Source: Platerodrilus igneus
Lineage: Eukaryota > Arthropoda > Insecta > Coleoptera > Lycidae
Reading direction: 5' to 3'
DNA: 64,000 bases
Assembly (NCBI GenBank): GCA_036346225.1
Contig: JARFIW010001257.1
Span: 588,001-652,000 of the forward strand
In this document: positions 10,690 to 22,200 of the stretch, in pieces
Layout: each line of letters opens with the position of its first letter
How positions within the stretch are numbered: the stretch's first letter is position 1
Translations under genes and position numbers: made by a program
Notes under the pieces: model-generated
What the model was told of the DNA's origin: nothing
Seen by the model: only the letters and a program-made list of their open reading frames with translations
The model's database searches: none

Positions 10690-10776
10690 TTAATTAAATG
10701 TTATTTTGGAAAATATGGAATATTGGAAAATATGCAAACATATTTTTGGTAAAAGTATTAATAATAAGGGTATAAT

Positions 10777-11795
10777 ATGCAAGTTTGTTGGGAATGTAAT
10801 CTAAATATAGAAGATGACAAATGTTGTGAGTGTGATGGGTGTACAAAAATAGTACATTTTGACTGTACAGACTTATCAAGTTCTGAAATAAGATGTATGC
10901 AGTTAAAAAAAGGAAGAGTTTTAAAATTTTATTGTTCAAAGTGTGAAAAGCAAGTGACTGAGACGAAATATGTACTTGGGGAAGTTATGCAAAAATTACA
11001 ATCCCTGGAAAGAACTCATGGGAAATTTTTAAAAAAGTTTGATGAACAGGGTAAAGACTTGGTAGAAATAAAAAATAAATTATTCGAACAAAAGTGTCCA
11101 GAGGCAGAACTCAATGTTAATAAATTGTACAGTGCAGTCACTAAACGGAATGTATCTCAACCTCCTATAGTAATAATAGATAAAATTGGTGGAAAAACAG
11201 ACTCTAAGGAAATCCTTAAAAAATTGAAAGATAATATTGACCCTGTTAGTTTAGAAATTGGAGTAAGTGTAGGGAAAACTACCAAAAATGGTGGTATTGT
11301 TATTGAATGTGAAAATAATAGGGCAGTAGAGGTGATGAAGAAAACTATATCACAAAAAATAGGAGAAGAATATACAGTAAAGACTCCATTAAAAAGACTT
11401 CCAATGATAAAAATTATAGGAGTAGATGAAAGTGACAAAGAAGGCATTTACAAAAAATAATAAATCAAAATAAGTTAGATGAGCATAAACAAAATTTTCA
11501 AATGAATATTAAGTATGAAACCAAAATTGTTAAAGGGTTATTCAACATTATTGTAGAAGTGGATACAGATACATTTAAATACATTATGAGAGAAGAACTA
11601 TTGAGAATAGGATGGAGGAGATGTAAGGTATTAGAGCATGTGGCAATAAAAGATGTTATAAGTGTTGTAAGTTTGGGCATATTGCCAAAGAATGCAAAGG
11701 AGTGTAGTGTGTCCACGGTGTGCACAATCTCATAATGAAGCAGATTGTCAAGAAAGTCAATTTAAGTGTATTAACTGTGTGGAAGCAAAAGTCGT
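10777..11795 (+). pseudogene. LINE ORF1: PHD-type finger, coiled coil and zinc knuckles
   Basis: Open from 10777 to 11460 (227 codons), then frameshifted. Residues 5-60 carry a Cys/His pattern (CWEC, CCECDGC, VHFDC, YCSKC) matching a PHD-type zinc finger, found at the N-terminus of ORF1 in some CR1/jockey-group LINEs. A Lys/Glu-rich stretch (about 70-115) could form a coiled coil for trimerisation. Residues 130-220 resemble an RNA-binding (RRM-like) fold region. After a frameshift near 11460, remnants of gag-type CCHC knuckles (RCYKCCKFGHIAKEC and a CPRC-x-HNEADC unit) run to about 11795. The role would be RNA binding and RNP formation. Not intact. Confidence 0.7.
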
Positions 11796-11929
11796 TTAAA
11801 TATAGAATTAGATGAACAGCATACAGTATGGGACTATAATTGTACATGTTTTAAAAGGATTATTGAATTACAAAAGCGTAAAATAAACTACATATAGCAA
11901 TTACCTTCTAGATGTTTAAATATAACAGC

Positions 11930-12534
11930 AGACTATAAGTCAATAATTTTATGCTTAAATACACAAGGCTTAACTACACATTTTGACGAAATACAGCAGC
12001 TAATCAATCGAGAAAAACCAATATTGGTATGTTTAACAGAAACACATCTGACAAATTGTATTGAAAGTAATGAAATAGGCATTAAAGGATACAGTTTAGG
12101 TAGGGTTGATTCTAGTTCACGATACACAGGAGGTGTCTTAATTTACTATCAGTCATTTCTACAGTTTGAAATATTAAAAGAGTATAGCCTCCATTTAGAA
12201 TATTGGGGTATTGTTGGTAATATTAAGTTGAATAGTAGAAGTATAAGTATAGCTGTGTTTTACCGTTCACCAAGTGGAAGTTGTGCAAATTTTCTAAACC
12301 TGTTGGAAAATTTGTTAGAAGAACTAGTAGAATCACGTGGTAGTGAAGATATAATTCTGATAGGGGATTATAATATTGATTGGAATAAAATAAATGATTT
12401 CTATACAATTAAGTTAAAAAATATTGTAAAGGACTGTGGATTTGTACAACTAATTTCTGAGAATACAAGAATTACTAAGGAATCTGAAACATTAATAGAT
12501 TTAGTGATAACTAATAATAATGGATTAAAAAGTA
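11930..12534 (+). pseudogene. LINE ORF2 part 1: apurinic-type endonuclease
   Basis: This encodes the N-terminal endonuclease of ORF2: CLNTQGL near the start, VCLTETHL (catalytic Glu region), YTGGVLIYY, IAVFYRSPSG and ILIGDYNIDW (the catalytic GDxN). The frame is open from 12024 and runs into the mariner insertion at 12535, which adds a short foreign C-terminus and a stop. The frame resumes at 15070 once the insertion and one TA are set aside. The enzyme would nick target DNA for target-primed reverse transcription. Confidence 0.8.
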
Positions 12535-13045
12535 CAGTGTGTCCCAAATTGGATGTATTAAATGGGTAACTTAGTTGTTATTAAAGATACAATAAAACTG
12601 TGTGCGCAGTCATGTGCCAACTTTTTGTGATCAATTCAATGGTGAAATCACAAATGAGCGATCTTCTTTTGTTTTCGAGTTATAGCCAAAATTGATATTT
12701 TGACAATTCTATTAATTCGTATAACTCGTTTGGTTGCAAAATATCCAAAAATACTGTAATAGTTTTTATACAGTTTTTTACGTAGAATACAGTGGCGTAC
12801 GCAAATATTTAATATTTATAATACTTTTGAGGTTATAATATAAACTTGCATTTTTTAAATGGAAACCACAATCGGTTGTCGCTTTATTTAAAAGCTCTTT
12901 TGACAGCTTTTCAAAATATATAGTTTAGTATAATTATTTTTAAATGGCCGATTTATTCCATGTTTTGGTATAATAAAATAATTTATTGTATTGGTGATAA
13001 ATAGTTGGTCAGAAACGAAAGGTAAACACAAAACAAGAGTTTATT
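12535..13045. repeat. Left terminal inverted repeat of the mariner-like element
   Basis: Near-perfect reverse complement of 14560-15067. Small frames inside (for example 14760-15002 on the other arm) are shadows without domains. Confidence 0.85.
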
Positions 13046-13198
13046 ATTGTACCACACCACATTTCTAAACAACAAAGTTTGAAAGCTAGAAGAATACAAT
13101 ATCATAACTACATATATTACAAAATTAATATAACTACATCTTAAATTGAAAATTATATCTCTCTATCCACATTTAAACAGTCTATAATCCATGTATGG

Positions 13199-13330
13199 AT
13201 ACACAAATACACACATACTCACACACCTCATATCCTCACAAACACACACACACAAGCACGCACCACGCATGCACGCACGCATGCGCACACAACCACACAC
13301 AACCTCACCTACACACACCTCACACATAAT
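13199..13330 (+). repeat. CA-rich microsatellite
   Basis: A degenerate (CA)n tract with CACGCATGCACGCACGC-type interruptions, inside the mariner-like element between its left arm and the transposase. Confidence 0.9.
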
Positions 13331-13399
13331 ATATATATAAACACTAGAACACAGATGGGAATACTACAATAGTTTTATTTACTGATAATTCAGAGATAT

Positions 13400-14007
13400 T
13401 GTTCAAACTGGCCTCCATTCTCTCTTCAACAAAGTTCGCATCGTTTTATTAAAGACTTAATAGAATTTAATAAATAAACCGCCTTAACTTTACGAAACGC
13501 TGCTTCAATTGAATTCCGCAACTCTTCAATACTATGGTTCTGAATTTTATAGATTTCCTCTTTCAAAAAATTCCACAAAAACTAGTCCAATATCGACAAG
13601 TCAGGAGATCTAAGCGGCCACTGAACAGGTCCAAACGTACCCATCCATTTATTGAGATATAATGGTCTACTTCTCTATTTAAATAATCACGAGTAATTAT
13701 AGCGTTCTGCGGGGTGCACCATCTTGTTGGAACCACACTTTTGTCTTTTTTCGAGAGGCATGTCCACCAGTAATTCGTGCAAGTTGGTATACAAAATTTC
13801 AATATAGCGACAAGCTAAATGATTGTTTTCAAAAATATGGTATTGAAATTTGCCATCAACAATGTAGCAACAAATATTCAAACCATAACGGCTTTGTTGA
13901 CGCCTCGTATGTTTGATAGGTATTTTCATTCGACCAGCAAGTGCTTCATCAGACCATATAATGTTATTTCCAAAATTGTTAGTAGCAGAACATTTACGGG
14001 ATACCAT
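13400..14007 (-). pseudogene. Mariner-like transposase, decayed
   Basis: Reading minus from 14007, the frame holds IIWSDEALAG (first catalytic Asp), then KFQYHIFENNHLACRYIEIL, and is frameshifted near 13760-13700 where the QQDGAP-like second Asp region lies. A second frame continues with PQNAIITRDYLNREVDHY. A third carries the W-P-x-R-S-P-D-L box with the third Asp near 13600, followed by an in-frame stop. The N-terminal helix-turn-helix region (right of 14007) is not open. It would have bound the terminal repeats and cut and pasted the element. The copy is inactive; long intact arms around a ruined gene point to mobilisation in trans. Confidence 0.7.
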
Positions 14008-14559
14008 TTACAAAATCGCCTTTTTGAAAATCGTCGGAAACAAACTATGTATAATTTTATTTTTATAGGGTCGATATTTATTACGCTTCAATATTCTTGA
14101 AGCGGCTGATTTAAACACCCATTTCCTTTTGAATTTTCCTACATGATGTTCTTGGGTTTATTTCCACATGCTATGGTTGAAACAGTAGTTTGCTCTTCAT
14201 TAAAAACTGCATACTGTTACGTTCTAGGTTTTGCAAAGCAGCCAAACTGTTGTAAATTACTATCTATCCTTTTAAACATGTTAATATTAGGTTGTTGTCT
14301 TTCAGGGTATCTGTATTATTTACAAACGACATAGTAATATTATTTTCTATTAGTTACACAATTACCTGTTAAAATATAAAGTTTTTACTGATAGAGGAAT
14401 TCTCGCAGACTCAATAAATGCAACTAGCATGTCGTATTTTTCGTAATTTTCAAATTTTGCCATTTAGTAACAGACTGATGCCTCACTTACAAACTAACAA
14501 TACAATTATGTGCAATAGATATGATTGAAGCTCGTTGACGTTTGTTATACAAACAATTG

Positions 14560-15067
14560 ACGTTTTTGTTTACCTTTTGTTTCATGCCAACTATTTATTA
14601 CCAATATAATAAATTATTTTATTATACCAAAAACATGGAATAATTCGGCCATTTGAAAAGATAATTAAACTAAACTATATATTTTGAAAAGCTGTCAAAA
14701 GAGCTTTTAAATAAAGTGACAACCAATTGTGGTTTCCATTTAAAAAATGCAAGTTTATATTATAACCTCAAAAGTATTATAAATATTAAATATTTGCGTA
14801 CGCCACTGTATTCTACGTAAAAAACCGTATAAAAAACTATTACAGTATTTTTGGATATTTTTGCAACCAAACGAGTTATACGAATTAATAGAATTGTTAA
14901 AAATATCAATTTTTGGCTATAACTCGAAAACAAAAGAAGATCGCTCATTTGTGATTTCACCATTGAATTGATCTCAAAAAGTTGGCACATGACTGCGCAC
15001 ACAGTTTTATTGTATCTTTAATAACAACTAAGTTACCCATTTAATACATCCAATTTGGGACACACTG
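14560..15067. repeat. Right terminal inverted repeat of the mariner-like element
   Basis: Reverse complement of 12535-13045; ends CCAATTTGGGACACACTG followed by TA. Confidence 0.85.
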
Positions 15068-15069
15068 TA

Positions 15070-17238
15070 CAGTATGGCACACTCCAAAAGTTACAGATCA
15101 TAGTATTGTTGTTGCAGACATTAGTCACATCACACAAAAACTCCAAGTTGATGCAGAAAGCAAAATAAAGAAAATTCTTAACTATGAGGCCATAAAGAAC
15201 GAGTTAATATTGGCAGATTGGAAGTATGAAATAACCAACATCGATAAACTTTATAAAACATTTTACACAAACATTAAAAATGCAATTGACCATAATTCAT
15301 ATGACAAGGAGGTGTCACAAAATAGTTCAAAATTATGGTTTAATGGAGAAATACAAAGAGTAATTAATATACGAAATAAATTTTATAAAAAATTTACATT
15401 CACAAGAAGTATGGAAGATTGGAAAGCATACAAAGAATGCAGAAATAATGTGATATTCATGATCCGTAGAGCTAAGATTAAATATTATGAAAAGAAAATA
15501 GATGAAAATAAAGGTAACCCAGTAAAAATGTGGAAGACTTTAAAACTTGTATTAAAAACCGAACGTATTCAAAATAGTAAGCACATTAATTTTTGAGAAT
15601 ACACTAGAAAATAATGACAAAACTATTGCTGAAAACTTCAATACTTACTTCATAAATAGTATAACAGAAATTACATCATCAATTGGTATTGAAAAGTTTG
15701 AGTTTCACGACCAAATACGTACAAGCCTGAAGGAATTAAGTACTTTTAAATTATTAAAAATACATGAACTAAAAGAATTGGTATACAAGCAAACAAATAA
15801 AAGCAGCCCGGATGGTGTAAACAGTAGAGTTCTTAAAGAACTTTTTGATATTATTGGTTATCCGCTACTAAACATAATAAATATGTCTCTTATGCATGGT
15901 ATTGTGCCCAAGGACTTAAAGATATCAACAATTACACCAATTCAAAAAGTAGTATCAACAAAGAAATGCGAAGAGTACAGGCCTATAAATATGTTGGCCA
16001 CAATTGAAAAGGTATTAGAAACAGTAATATATAAGCAACTGAAGCAATTCTTGGATGAGACTAATATATTAACCACCTATCAGTCTGGTTTTCGAACTAA
16101 ACACTCGTGTGAAACAGCGATTCAGCTAATTATAAATGACTGGAAAGAATCAATGGATAAAGGAAAGGCAGTGTGTGCAGTCTTTATAGATTACAAAAGA
16201 GCATTTGAGACTATAAGTAGAAATATTCTCATTCAAAAATTGGAAAAATATGGGGTTAAAGACAATGCGTTAGAGTGGTTTAAAGATTACCTACAAAACA
16301 GAGAGCAAGAAACGAGATGGCACCAGGAAACATCTAATAAAGCAGAAATTGAGTGGGGTGTTCCACAAGGAAGTATTATGGGACCATTGCTTTTTATAAT
16401 TTACATAAACGATATAGTGAATGTAGTGAAGGTAACAAAGATGCATATGTTTGCTGATGACACTTTAATATATGCTGAAGGTGCAAATGTAATAAACCTG
16501 ATTCAATCTGTAAATAGTGACTTAATAAGAATTAGCAAATATTTAGTTGGAAATAAGCTGAAGATAAATGTTGATAAAACAAAATGGATGTTGTTAACGA
16601 ATGATAGAAGTTATCAAATGATCAAAACAGAAAATAGGAATGTACAAATTGATGGGTCTGATATTGAACTGGTAGAGAACATTAAATACCTTGGCGTAAT
16701 AATCGACGAAAATTAACTTTTAAAATGCATCTACAGATGGTTATAAATAAAGTAAGCAAAAGGTTGGATTTCTGAGAAGAATTAGTGCAAAGTTATCAAG
16801 TTTTGCTCGAATAACTTTATATAGAGCAATAGTTTATCCACACCTAACATATTGCAGCACCATTTTATTTGTCTCAAACCAAGGTGATTTGGAAAGATTG
16901 CAAAAGATACAAAATCGTGCAATGAGATGTTTATTAAAATGTAGCAGATTTGCCAAAGTCCGTAAAATGTTAGAATGCCTTAATTTTTAAATGTTCATGA
17001 ACAAATGAAATATAATAGTATGGTTTTTATATATAAAATTATAAATGGTTTGCTGCCTTCGTACTTGGTTAGCAACTTAATTAAAGTGTCAGATATACAT
17101 AACTACAGCACAAGACAAGCAGACAATTACTATATATACAAGAAGAATAAAACGATAACCACAAAAAATGTATTTCATTATGGCGTTAAGATATATAATA
17201 CATTACCAAAATCAGTTACAAATCAGCCTTCTCAATGA
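15070..17238 (+). pseudogene. LINE ORF2 part 2: reverse transcriptase
   Basis: Resumes the ORF2 frame right of the mariner insertion. 15210-15596 covers the linker after the endonuclease. 15778-16716 (312 codons) is the RT: SSPDGVNSRVLKEL, YRPINMLATIEKVLE, SGFRTKHSCETAI, VFIDYKRAFETI (first catalytic Asp), GVPQGSIMGPLLFIIYIND and MFADDTLIY (FADD box), then KTKWMLL and IKYLGVIID. Frameshifts lie near 15595, 16715 and 16980; the last frame (17005-17238) holds the C-terminal region. RT motifs are intact, but the gene is not. Confidence 0.85.
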
Positions 17239-17379
17239 AAATTCAAGAGTAATTTAAAAAAATATATTTTAAGTTGTAGAAATGAAAACTAATTATATTA
17301 TTAACTGTATTTTATTAATTTGCTGTATAGTATTATATTTTGTTTTATACTTTATTAACCTATATTGAGTTATGCAATA

Positions 17380-17400
17380 AATCTACTTACTTACTTACTA
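17380..17400 (+). repeat. LINE 3' tail, (CTTA)n
   Basis: After an AATAAA-type string the LINE ends in about four repeats of CTTA. Right after it the BEL-1 leader and PBS resume. Confidence 0.7.
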
Positions 17401-17417
17401 ATGAGTTTGTTGTTTAC

Positions 17418-17441
17418 TCAAATCCGGCGAGAAGTTAACCA
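17418..17441 (-). promoter_or_regulatory. BEL-1 primer-binding site, tRNA-Tyr-like
   Basis: On the minus strand, two bases after the 5' LTR, the sequence TGGTTAACTTCTCGCCGGAT (continuing TTGA) matches the complement of the insect tRNA-Tyr 3' end (TGGTCCTTCGAGCCGGAT) apart from small indels. This identifies 17444-17995 as the BEL-1 5' LTR even though gag lies almost 7 kb away. Confidence 0.7.
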
Positions 17442-17443
17442 AA

Positions 17444-17995
17444 TGTAAAATATTGCGGTGAATTTCGAATAGCTCTGTGGTAGAGAGAAGTGGACTGTAT
17501 ATAAAATTAAGTGATAATTTAACAAACAACATATAATTAATGGTTTATAAGTATTTCAAGCGTTTACTCAAAGCACTCACCTGGTGGTTACGAAGCCGTG
17601 CCAATGAAAAACAATGTAAACACCACGATAGAAGCTGTCCGTCATACGGGAAGCACAAAACTCCTTTTCCTTTGACGGATGTGGCGAAACACATTTATGA
17701 CGATAGCGGTGTTCTAAAGAAAAGCGGTTCATTTAATTAATTTGTTCTACGTAGAACATGTAAAACAGCCATGCGGTCTGTTCGAACGACAAATCGATAC
17801 TCTTGCTTCGTGGATTTTCCAGTCACTACACTGTTTGCACATGCGGAATAACAAAGTCTTATCACTCCCGGCACTTGTTGGCGTGTGCATGAAGTAAACA
17901 GGGAAATTTTACTCTAACAAATTTAAATATACCGAGGCGAATGTAAATAATCAACAAACCCAACGTAAAATAAAATTTAGCTTTAACTATTTACA
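17444..17995 (-). repeat. BEL-1 5' LTR
   Basis: 552 bp, starting TGTAAATAG and ending TATTTTACA on the minus strand. It matches 5882-6420. A short frame at 17540-17740 is a shadow and has no domain. Confidence 0.8.
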
Positions 17996-18000
17996 ATATA

Positions 18001-18005
18001 AACGA

Positions 18006-18042
<37 letters not shown>
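18001..18042. repeat. (AT)n tract
   Basis: A pure AT dinucleotide tract of about 30 bp between BEL-1 and the end of LTR-C. Confidence 0.9.
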
Positions 18043-18048
<6 letters not shown>

Positions 18049-20727
18049 GATATACTCCTGTGAATGCGGGAACTGGGTCCTTTCAACAAAAAAATTCTAG
18101 TCCCACAGATTGGGTGTCATAAACTGCTGTGATCCTCTTTTCGCCTCGGCTGCTCACCTAATTCTATAAACCTCCTCATTCATAAAATTAAACAACACAT
18201 TCCTACCACAAACATCAACGTTAACTCTATTTACATCAATATTCAGAATACATTAAATTTTCAAATTAAATTTCAGCATAAAATTCAGTTTTAAAAAGAA
18301 TTTCAAGATTAATTTTATTATCACTTTAACGTGCATCCAGAATTAAAGTCCTTGTTGGATGCCTACTAATTAAAATAACAATATAAGCAGACCGGAGTCT
18401 GAGTATAAAGGGAGCATCTACCACCCCTTTTACGTTAATTAACCAGGTTCGTCTAATTGAGCTCAAAGACATACCCATATTTTCATCATAATTCAGAACA
18501 TCAATACTAAATACCCCTTTCTACTTAAACAAGCAAATTTCATCTTAAAATTAAAATTTTATGGTTAGTACAATTTCAATAATGTCCATTTAAAGTAAAT
18601 CAATTATAAAGTTATTCAACACACACAAAAATGTCAAACAAAATAGTATAATTTACCTGAAGGTTACTGTCCTCGTAGCTTCAATGTACATCGTCCCTTT
18701 TAGTTAATCACACCATTCCAACAGGATTATATTTACGGCTTCTAATTCTCAACGCTTTTAAAATTTTCTCCATCACCATTTATTTAAAGTTGTTTCGGGG
18801 CTTTTCCGGAACTCATCTGTGTATATCTGACCCTTGTTTCGTGGATCCAGACACGTATTTGAACCATTTACTTATTAACACCCCCGAAAAATAGCAAAGA
18901 AATTCATGCGTCTTTCACCAATATACGCCAAAACTGCCTACTTTTGTGTATACATTTGTCGTTGTAAATTTTGCTAATTGGTACAGTGATACTGAATTTT
19001 ATTACCTTGTATCTAAGTGCACTGAAGTACATTCATGTTAGCACGTAAATAACAAACTATTATGAATCACTAAAATATACGAACAAACTTTAAATTATTT
19101 TATCAAACTAAAATGCACTGTTTAACATCTTCAATCAAGTCGCGGATGTAAGAGCTTTTAACGCGTCGAATAGTCAAAAGTCTAAGAGGCCGAAATTCAT
19201 ATTACCACCTCTATATATAGCGAATAGCCGGCACGTCGCTTTTGTCCTCAAAACAGACAATTCTTAAGAATTTCTCATTCTATGTTCCCAGTCCGTCGCT
19301 CGCGCGTCGGTTTTACGAATTTTCACTCGCCCCATTTAAATCTCAGAAATTCTCACACGGCACGCAAACATGTCCGAGAAAACTAATTAATTTTGTACAG
19401 AAATTGTTGTTTCTACCTCTGATATTTGCATCCTATTTTCAACCAATTGTGACCCTCGTGACGTTGCTTAAATCACGCCTTTTACTATATGTGTCTTTGC
19501 TTGACGCATTTTCTCTTTCCTTTTCTAACCTGTTCGTATTGGTGCAAATTGATATTCTTTATTATCGATTATATTTTAGTCCATGTGGACTATCTGGGTT
19601 AAATAACCCCGTATCGCACATTCTCGTGAATATTAAGCCACGGTTTCTTCAAGATTCTTTGAAACCATTTGTTATCTACACAATTTTCGCCGTACGTGAT
19701 ATTTAAACTACGCAGGTGTTCAAAATAATATTAATTCTCAGAGCTTTTTAAATAAACCCTGTTTTGTATTTCGTGCTAAAGCATCTGACCGTTTCCAATA
19801 TCCTTAGAATCGACATGTTTATCTAAACAAATTAAACTGAAATTGCCTTTTAAAATACGCAGGTGTGTTCAAACATCCTACTTCTAACTAATACTTCTAG
19901 GATTTGCTTTTTATTGGGTTTTTACAAGTTTCTATTGATATTATCTGTTACTAACGATTCAATTAACTTCAATTAAAATTGACTTCTATCCTTTCATTTT
20001 TAGCGAATACAAGTTAAATATTAATTATTATGTGTACACTTTGTTTTACTACCGGTTACTTAAAATAGGGTTAATTAATATAAATTTTGCACGTAATTTC
20101 CATTTGTTTAGGAATAATTACATTACACGCAGAGCTTTTTAATACTGCTTCTTTTGATATAAAGCGTCTTGTACATGATTTAAATCTCTTATGTTTAATG
20201 AAACTAATAAATTTTTATGCTTCACGGTTTTAATAACGCGTATTATCTAATAATATTCATTATACACGGTGATTAAAATTATTTGATGTGATTATTTAAT
20301 TTTCTACCCTGGTCTAAATATGAGTAATATATATTGATGGTTGTTAAGTTGTGACTTCCATAATACGCAAGAAACTACCTTACTTCCGCATTTTCCAAAA
20401 GTCCAATTTCTATTTTGAATGCATATATTCATTGAGGGGAATTTCCTGATAACAATTTTCAAACGAGGGGAAAAGGTTTTTGATTTTAATTTTTTTTATA
20501 TATGTTCGCCTACTCAAGATACGTAACCACTTCCTTTTATATATATGTAGACGATTCGTAAATGTAATACCTTTGCTACTCTTTTACTTCCAACACTGTT
20601 GCCTATATTTCTGAAAGCATTTTTATATTATAATGAGAATATTGACTGTTGTATATGCTCCAAATAGGAGATTGCATTGTTCATACTTAAATTGATTGAA
20701 CCGTTTCACCTTAATAGTTGATTAGCA
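18043..20727 (-). mobile_element. Gypsy-A LTR-C, divergent solo LTR
   Basis: On the minus strand it starts TGCTAATCAACTATTAAGG (compare LTR-D, TGCTGTAATTATAAGG) and ends ATCACAACA next to (AT)n. Inside its 3' end are one or two PBS-like units; the clearest, TATGACACCCAATCTGTGGG, is at about 18096-18120. A ACCTGAAGG block near 18656 lies at the place of ACCTGAAGTGG in LTR-D and ACCTGGAATGGG in LTR-A. No gag or pol follows. The frame at 19242-19706 has no domain. At 2685 bp it is longer and more diverged than LTR-D, so membership is less certain than for the others. Confidence 0.55.
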
Positions 20728-20771
20728 TTGCATGCACATGGCGAGGGCCAAATCTTTAATTTTCGAAAAAG

Positions 20772-20782
20772 TGGGTGCCAAT
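20772..20782 (-). promoter_or_regulatory. PBS-like site of the Gypsy-2 LTR-F
   Basis: TTGGCACCCAC on the minus strand follows the LTR and resembles the TGGCGCCCAAC start of a tRNA-Lys primer site. The equivalent place in the 46-kb element reads TGGCGCCC. Confidence 0.5.
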
Positions 20783-21372
20783 AAAAAAAAAATTTTTCCG
20801 TTTTTGTGCGAGCCACTACAATCAGTTGGTAGCAATGTTAAGTAATTATAAAAATGACGCGCAAATAATAGATTACGTCATATCAATTATATAAAATTAC
20901 TCCATCACATGAAAACGAAAACGTTACTTACATAAATTGCAGGGCTTCTCACAGCACTACTCCGTGATAGCTACAGCGGGGCTCCGTGGATCTTTCGGGC
21001 GTGGGTATTCGTTGACCCGGCCGAATCCAAATTCAGTTTGTCTTCTTTCTATTTGTAGAGGAAAACTGGTTTAAGGAACGATAATCAAAGAGAAGGCAAA
21101 GGAACCTACATAACAAAAAAGACACGATACGACACAAAGAACTACATTTGTTGGCTTCTCGATCACCAGTCCCAACCCGTCTCAACACTCTCCGGAAATC
21201 ACCCACCCCCACCCTTATTGGCACACCGCGTCGGCGCAATCTCGCGCAACGCACTCTCTAAAGTGACGGAAATACGCGCAAGTCTTTTTAAATCCTTGGC
21301 GCAAAATTCTTACAAATTAAAACTAAATAAAAAATGTTTAGTACCGATTTCGGCACGTAACAAAGGAAAAAA
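20783..21372 (-). mobile_element. Gypsy-2 LTR-F (minus strand)
   Basis: The minus strand is clearly related to 52450-53184 and 61945-62520. Shared blocks are TTACGTGCCGAAATCGG, CGTATTTCCGTCACTTTAGA, a TTATGTAGGTTCC segment, TTTATGTAAGTAA and GCTACCAACTG in the same order. A PBS-like site follows its 3' end. Its right edge (about 21372) abuts, and truncates, the mariner-like transposase at 21373. The 73-codon frame at 21033-21254 is a by-product of this GC-richer stretch. No internal genes are attached on the left. Confidence 0.65.
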
Positions 21373-22200
21373 TCGAGTGACATCAAATCTGGAGATCTTG
21401 GCGGCCACACAATCAAGAGATTGTTTCTCCCTATCCAACGATTTTCAAAATGTTCATTTAGTCATTTCCTTACCAAAATAGCGTTATGAATAGGACTACC
21501 ATCTAACTGTAATTTTAAATTAGGGCGATTCTGTAAAGGTAAGTCTTCTAATGCATTCCAATATTCGTTCTCAAGAAAATGTAAAAATCCATTTGCATTT
21601 AAACTAATCTCAAAAGAGAAAGGACCAACTAATCGGTCATTTAGTATTCCGCACCAAACGTTAATTTTTTTGCGAATATTGTCTTTTTGCATTTATGACG
21701 AATTCCTGATTCTCAGTTGACCAGTACCTGCAATTTTGACTTGAAACAACTCCATTTGTAGCAAATGTCGCTTCATCGCTAAATACAATCTCATTCAAAA
21801 AATTAGAATTATTTAGATATTCCCCATGAGGCCAGTAGCAAAACTCTAATCGTCTCTCCTTATCTCCCAGTTCCAGTGTATGCAAAAATTTGAGCTTAAA
21901 AGACTTTATTTTGTTTTTTCGCAGGTATCTTTCTATACTCTCTTTGGGGATATCAAGGTCCAAACTAGCCGTTCTAAGACTAGTGCGGGGGTTGTTGTTA
22001 AAGTATTCCAAAATTTGCGCATTATTTTTAAAAACTCCACTATGTCCATTATGGCTGGTTTTGAGCAAATATCGTAAAACCCATCCTGTCTCATTGAAAA
22101 ATTTTGTTAATGTAGTGTACAGTAGACTGTTTTACTCGTTTATCGGGATGCCTATTATTGAATTCTAAAGTAGTTACTCTTGCCGAACGCATGTTACCTC
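21373..22200 (-). pseudogene. Mariner-like transposase, second family
   Basis: Starting on the minus strand near 22192 (MRSARVTTLEF), the N-terminus has a helix-turn-helix-like segment (NNRHPDKRVKQSTVHY), then a frameshift near 22100. 22068-21661 continues with TSLRTASLDLDIPKESI and IVFSDEATF (first Asp). After another shift, 21692-21462 has INVWCGILNDRLVGPF and LQLDGSPIHN (second Asp); a stop follows, and WPPRSPDL carries the third Asp about 37 residues on. The C-terminus is cut off at the LTR-F boundary. IS630/Tc1/mariner superfamily; no terminal repeats were found, so the copy is a relic. Confidence 0.8.

Larger units (their letters stand above)
12535..15067 (-). mobile_element. Mariner-like DNA transposon with ~500-bp terminal inverted repeats
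   Basis: Terminal inverted repeats begin CAGTGTGTCCCAAATTGG at both ends and are flanked by TA (12533-12534 and 15068-15069). The inverted match runs about 500 bp inward on each side (to about 13045 and from about 14560) with few differences. Between the arms are a CA-rich microsatellite and a broken minus-strand transposase. It interrupts LINE ORF2; the LINE frame continues across the site once one TA is discounted. TA duplication and transposase motifs place it in the Tc1/mariner superfamily. Confidence 0.9.
10690..17400 (+). mobile_element. CR1/jockey-like LINE inserted in the BEL-1 leader
   Basis: A plus-strand non-LTR retrotransposon with ORF1 (PHD-like finger and CCHC knuckles), ORF2 (apurinic endonuclease and reverse transcriptase) and a 3' end with an AATAAA-like string and (CTTA)n tail. 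It lies antisense to BEL-1 between the PBS (17418-17441) and gag (10505). The 5' edge is not sharply defined; I place it near 10690. A mariner-like element interrupts ORF2 at 12535-15067. Target duplications could not be recognised with certainty. Confidence 0.75.
5882..17995 (-). mobile_element. BEL-1: BEL/Pao LTR retrotransposon, minus strand, split by a LINE
   Basis: The element reads from right to left: 5' LTR 17995-17444, tRNA-Tyr-like PBS 17441-17418, leader, then a LINE inserted at about 10690-17400, then gag (10505-9376), protease (9319-8736), RT (8735-7266), RNase H and the start of integrase (7465-6421), and the 3' LTR (6420-5882). The rest of integrase and the first 15 bp of the 3' LTR are deleted at 6420/6421. 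Both ends sit in AT dinucleotide DNA (left flank TATAT, right flank ATATA), so the target duplication cannot be placed exactly. All genes carry frameshifts; the copy is dead. Confidence 0.8.

Noticed and set aside
14143..14334. 63-codon plus frame with hydrophobic content
   Set aside because: Antisense of the decayed mariner-like transposase region; no independent evidence.
19242..19706. 154-codon plus frame in LTR-C
   Set aside because: Within an LTR-like region, no recognisable domain, not conserved in LTR-A or LTR-D.
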